A stretch of DNA of 14,843 nucleotides from Acidobacteria bacterium UBA7540 (GTDB lineage Bacteria; Acidobacteriota; Terriglobia; UBA7540): contig DLMI01000122.1 of the NCBI GenBank assembly GCA_002478145.1, positions 1 to 14,843 of the forward strand. The letters run 5' to 3'. Every line of letters starts with the position of its first letter. Positions within the stretch are counted from its first letter, which is position 1. A program made the translations under genes and the position numbers. The notes beneath the pieces were generated by a model. That model saw nothing but the letters and a program-made list of their open reading frames with translations. It ran no database searches and was not told where the DNA came from. Below are positions 13,334 to 14,843 of the stretch, in pieces.

Positions 13334-13340
13334 GATCTGG

Positions 13341-13442
13341 TCGTTAGCCCAGGGGAGCTGAGTGCCCCCCGAACCCCCTTGCGCCCAGCTAAACCACCAT
13401 CATAGACACGGCGCACTCCCCATTAGAAGAAACTTCCCATAA
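13341..13442. other. Junction between the four-frame element and the IS91 remnant
   Basis: About 100 bases with no recognisable coding content. The frame of the following transposase is open from 13393, but its first 25 codons do not resemble the family. Confidence 0.3.
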
Positions 13443-14490
13443 GGCAGGTAATGGAGAGATCTCCATTACCTGCCGTAATCGACACTGCCCCAAGTGTCAG
13501 GCCCACGCTCGCGACCAGTGGCTAGGGGCGCGCCGCCGCGAACTTTTGCCTACTCCCTACGTCCATGTGGTCTTCACCCTTCCTCGGCGGCTCGCCCCGC
13601 TGGCTTTGCAGAACAAGAAGGTGATCTACGGTCTGTTGTTCCAGACCTGTGCTGAAACGCTGCTCGAAGTGGCGCGCGATCCCCGCCATCTCGGCGCTGA
13701 AATCGGCTTCTTCGGCGTGCTCCATAGTTGGAATCAGAAATTGGAGCATCATCCCCATGTCCATTGCGTGGTCCCGGCCGGCGGCCTCTCCCCCGATCAC
13801 CAGCGCTGGATCCACCCCCGCTATCGCTTCTTCCTCCCCAGAAAGGTGCTGGCTCTTGTTTTCCGCGGCAAGTTTGTCGACGCTCTCAAGCGGGCCTTCG
13901 CCGACGGCCAACTCGGCTTCTATGGTGACTTAAAGCTTCTGGCAAAAGCGAAGACTTTCGCTTCCTTCCTCCGCCCCCTGTTCTGGCGGGACTGGGTGGT
14001 CTATTGCAAGCCGCCCTTCGGTGGCCCCGAATATGTTCTCCGTTATCTCGGCCGCTACACTCACCGCGTGGCCATCTCCAACCATCGTCTCGTCTCTTTG
14101 GTGGGTGACCAAGTCACCTTTCGCTGGCGAGACTCCGCGCACGCTAACCAGCAACGCCTCCTGACCCTGTCGGTGGAGGAGTTCTTGCGGCGCTTTCTCC
14201 TCCACGTGCTTCCCCGAGGATTCGTGCGCATCCGCCATTTCGGTTTTCTGGCGCACCGCTGTCGCGCCCGACTTCTACCCCTCTGTTTCCAGCTCCTGGG
14301 ACGACCGACCAACTTGCCACCCGCCCCAGAACTGCCGCCAGAGGATGAAGAGGGCTCGTCGATCACGTTGCCTTCTACCTCCTCGTGGTCCTGTCCCCAG
14401 TGCGGCGGCCCCATGATTATTCTGGAACGACTAACCGCGGCGGAAATGTGCCTGCGTTCTCCACCGCCCGCCCTGACGAGGCTCGCATGA
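13393..14490 (+). pseudogene. 5'-truncated IS91-family (Y2, HUH) transposase
   Basis: From 13471 the frame reads CRNRHCPKCQAHARDQW, the end of the N-terminal zinc-binding domain of IS91 transposases. The Y2_Tnp domain follows, with FTLPRRLAPLAL, the HUH motif in EHHPHVHCVVPAGG and the catalytic tyrosine segment YLGRYTHRVAISNHRL. A C-terminal zinc ribbon (CPQCGGPM) comes before the stop at 14488-14490. About 60-70 N-terminal residues, including the first half of the zinc domain and the start codon, are missing. The open frame from 13393 supplies only unrelated codons, and TTG 13546 is the first in-frame start-like codon. These enzymes mobilise DNA by rolling-circle transposition and can carry neighbouring genes. 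This copy is probably inactive. The left end seems lost at or near the palindrome. Confidence 0.85.
13443..13474. repeat. Perfect 15-bp inverted repeat with a 2-base centre
   Basis: GGCAGGTAATGGAGA (13443-13457), GA, and TCTCCATTACCTGCC (13460-13474) form a near-complete palindrome of 32 bases. It sits exactly where recognisable IS91-transposase sequence begins. Confidence 0.8.
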
Positions 14491-14760
14491 AATACACCAT
14501 CCCAATTCGACCACACGGCGCCCGCTCACCACGCCCCCGCTCCCGTGTGCCTGATTACATGCCGGCAACCCATCCCTCCTCACCCTATCCCTTCACACCC
14601 TCTCCAAGGGATCTCGGGTTGACGGATAACACACGCTTTCGCACCCGCAGACAGCCATTCCACTTATCTCTCCACCCGCCCGCGGAGCCACTGACCCCCG
14701 TTCAAAACCCATAATTCGCCCGCGTCCGCCGCAAACACGGGCGGCTCCGTTCAAGTCGCT
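14491..14760. other. Non-coding tail after the IS91 transposase
   Basis: Nothing coding is supported. The frames found here are C-rich shadows. The region is probably the 3' end of the IS91 element plus flank. A short stem (GCCGC/GCGGC) lies near 14730-14745. No clear rolling-circle origin consensus could be assigned. Confidence 0.3.
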
Positions 14761-14828
14761 GTATCGAACGCGCGCCGGGCTCGATCCCAGCCACTCGGCT
14801 GATGGTCCAGTCGGCGCGCATCCGATAC
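14761..14828. repeat. Imperfect 16-bp inverted repeat with an inner hairpin
   Basis: GTATCGAACGCGCGCC (14761-14776) pairs with GGCGCGCATCCGATAC (14813-14828), with 14 of 16 positions complementary. Inside the 36-base loop, CAGCC (14788-14792) and GGCTG (14797-14801) can form a second stem. It may be an IS91 terminus or part of another element, and the window ends 15 bases later. Confidence 0.6.
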
Positions 14829-14843
14829 GCATTATAAAAGGGC

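Larger units (their letters stand above)
10283..13340 (-). mobile_element. 3.06-kb insertion element with four frames and two DDE transposases
   Basis: Long imperfect terminal inverted repeats (about 10290-10323 and 13299-13333, with weaker similarity out to 10283 and 13340) enclose four minus-strand frames. In transcription order these are a DDE transposase, two paralogous helix-turn-helix proteins and a D35E transposase. Spacing is tight, and each of the last three has its own or an overlapping start. The element interrupts the URO-D-like gene. I could not identify a target-site duplication, because a second mobile element starts close to the right end. The exact outer boundaries are uncertain by several bases. 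I know of no described IS family with this gene set. The modules resemble IS481-like and IS3-like systems fused in one unit. Confidence 0.75.

Noticed and set aside
14782..14801. GGGCTCGATCCCAGCC-like stretch as a tRNA T-arm
   Set aside because: No acceptor stem, D-arm or anticodon arm can be fitted around it.

Overview
The window is a stretch of bacterial chromosome, most likely from an uncultured soil- or sediment-type bacterium of the Acidobacteriota or a similar phylum. This is inferred from moderately high GC, a decayed start of a carboxypeptidase-regulatory-domain outer-membrane protein, a Tat-exported lipoprotein, sugar and amine catabolic genes all on one strand, and many insertion-sequence remains. 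No RNA gene, CRISPR array or replication origin was seen.

Layout. Positions 1-300 hold the decayed N-terminus of a CarboxypepD_reg/TonB-receptor-like protein. Positions 314-1630 encode a Tat-lipoprotein with a sialidase-type Asp-box. From 1949 to 9088, all on the + strand, lies a catabolic cluster: an MttB-family (non-pyrrolysine) methyltransferase, a divergent transaldolase-like protein, an overlapping TIM-barrel sugar isomerase/epimerase, a tartronate-semialdehyde-reductase-like dehydrogenase, a class III aminotransferase and a VOC-fold protein. Positions 9184-10283 are decaying: a broken Gfo/Idh/MocA dehydrogenase and a uroporphyrinogen-decarboxylase-like (URO-D) gene cut by an insertion.

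That insertion, about 10283-13340, is a complete-looking 3.06 kb element with imperfect 34/35-bp terminal inverted repeats. It carries four minus-strand reading frames: a DDE transposase, two tandem paralogous helix-turn-helix proteins, and a second D35E transposase. It also shows a terminal-repeat hairpin covering the Shine-Dalgarno of the first gene, a run of nine A at the OrfA/OrfB junction, and an 89-bp diverged relic of its last gene at 8452-8540. Next to it is a 5'-truncated IS91-family transposase (to 14490), then about 350 bases without a gene but with a long imperfect inverted repeat.

How the genes may work together (inference). Hydroxypyruvate-isomerase-like barrel, tartronate-semialdehyde-reductase-like dehydrogenase and alanine-glyoxylate-type aminotransferase would fit glyoxylate/hydroxypyruvate or other C2-C3 metabolism. 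The transaldolase-like protein could supply a small aldehyde or ketone from a sugar phosphate. The MttB-like enzyme and the broken URO-D-like gene hint at corrinoid-dependent demethylation of a methylated amine or ether. No corrinoid protein is encoded here. The substrate is unknown.
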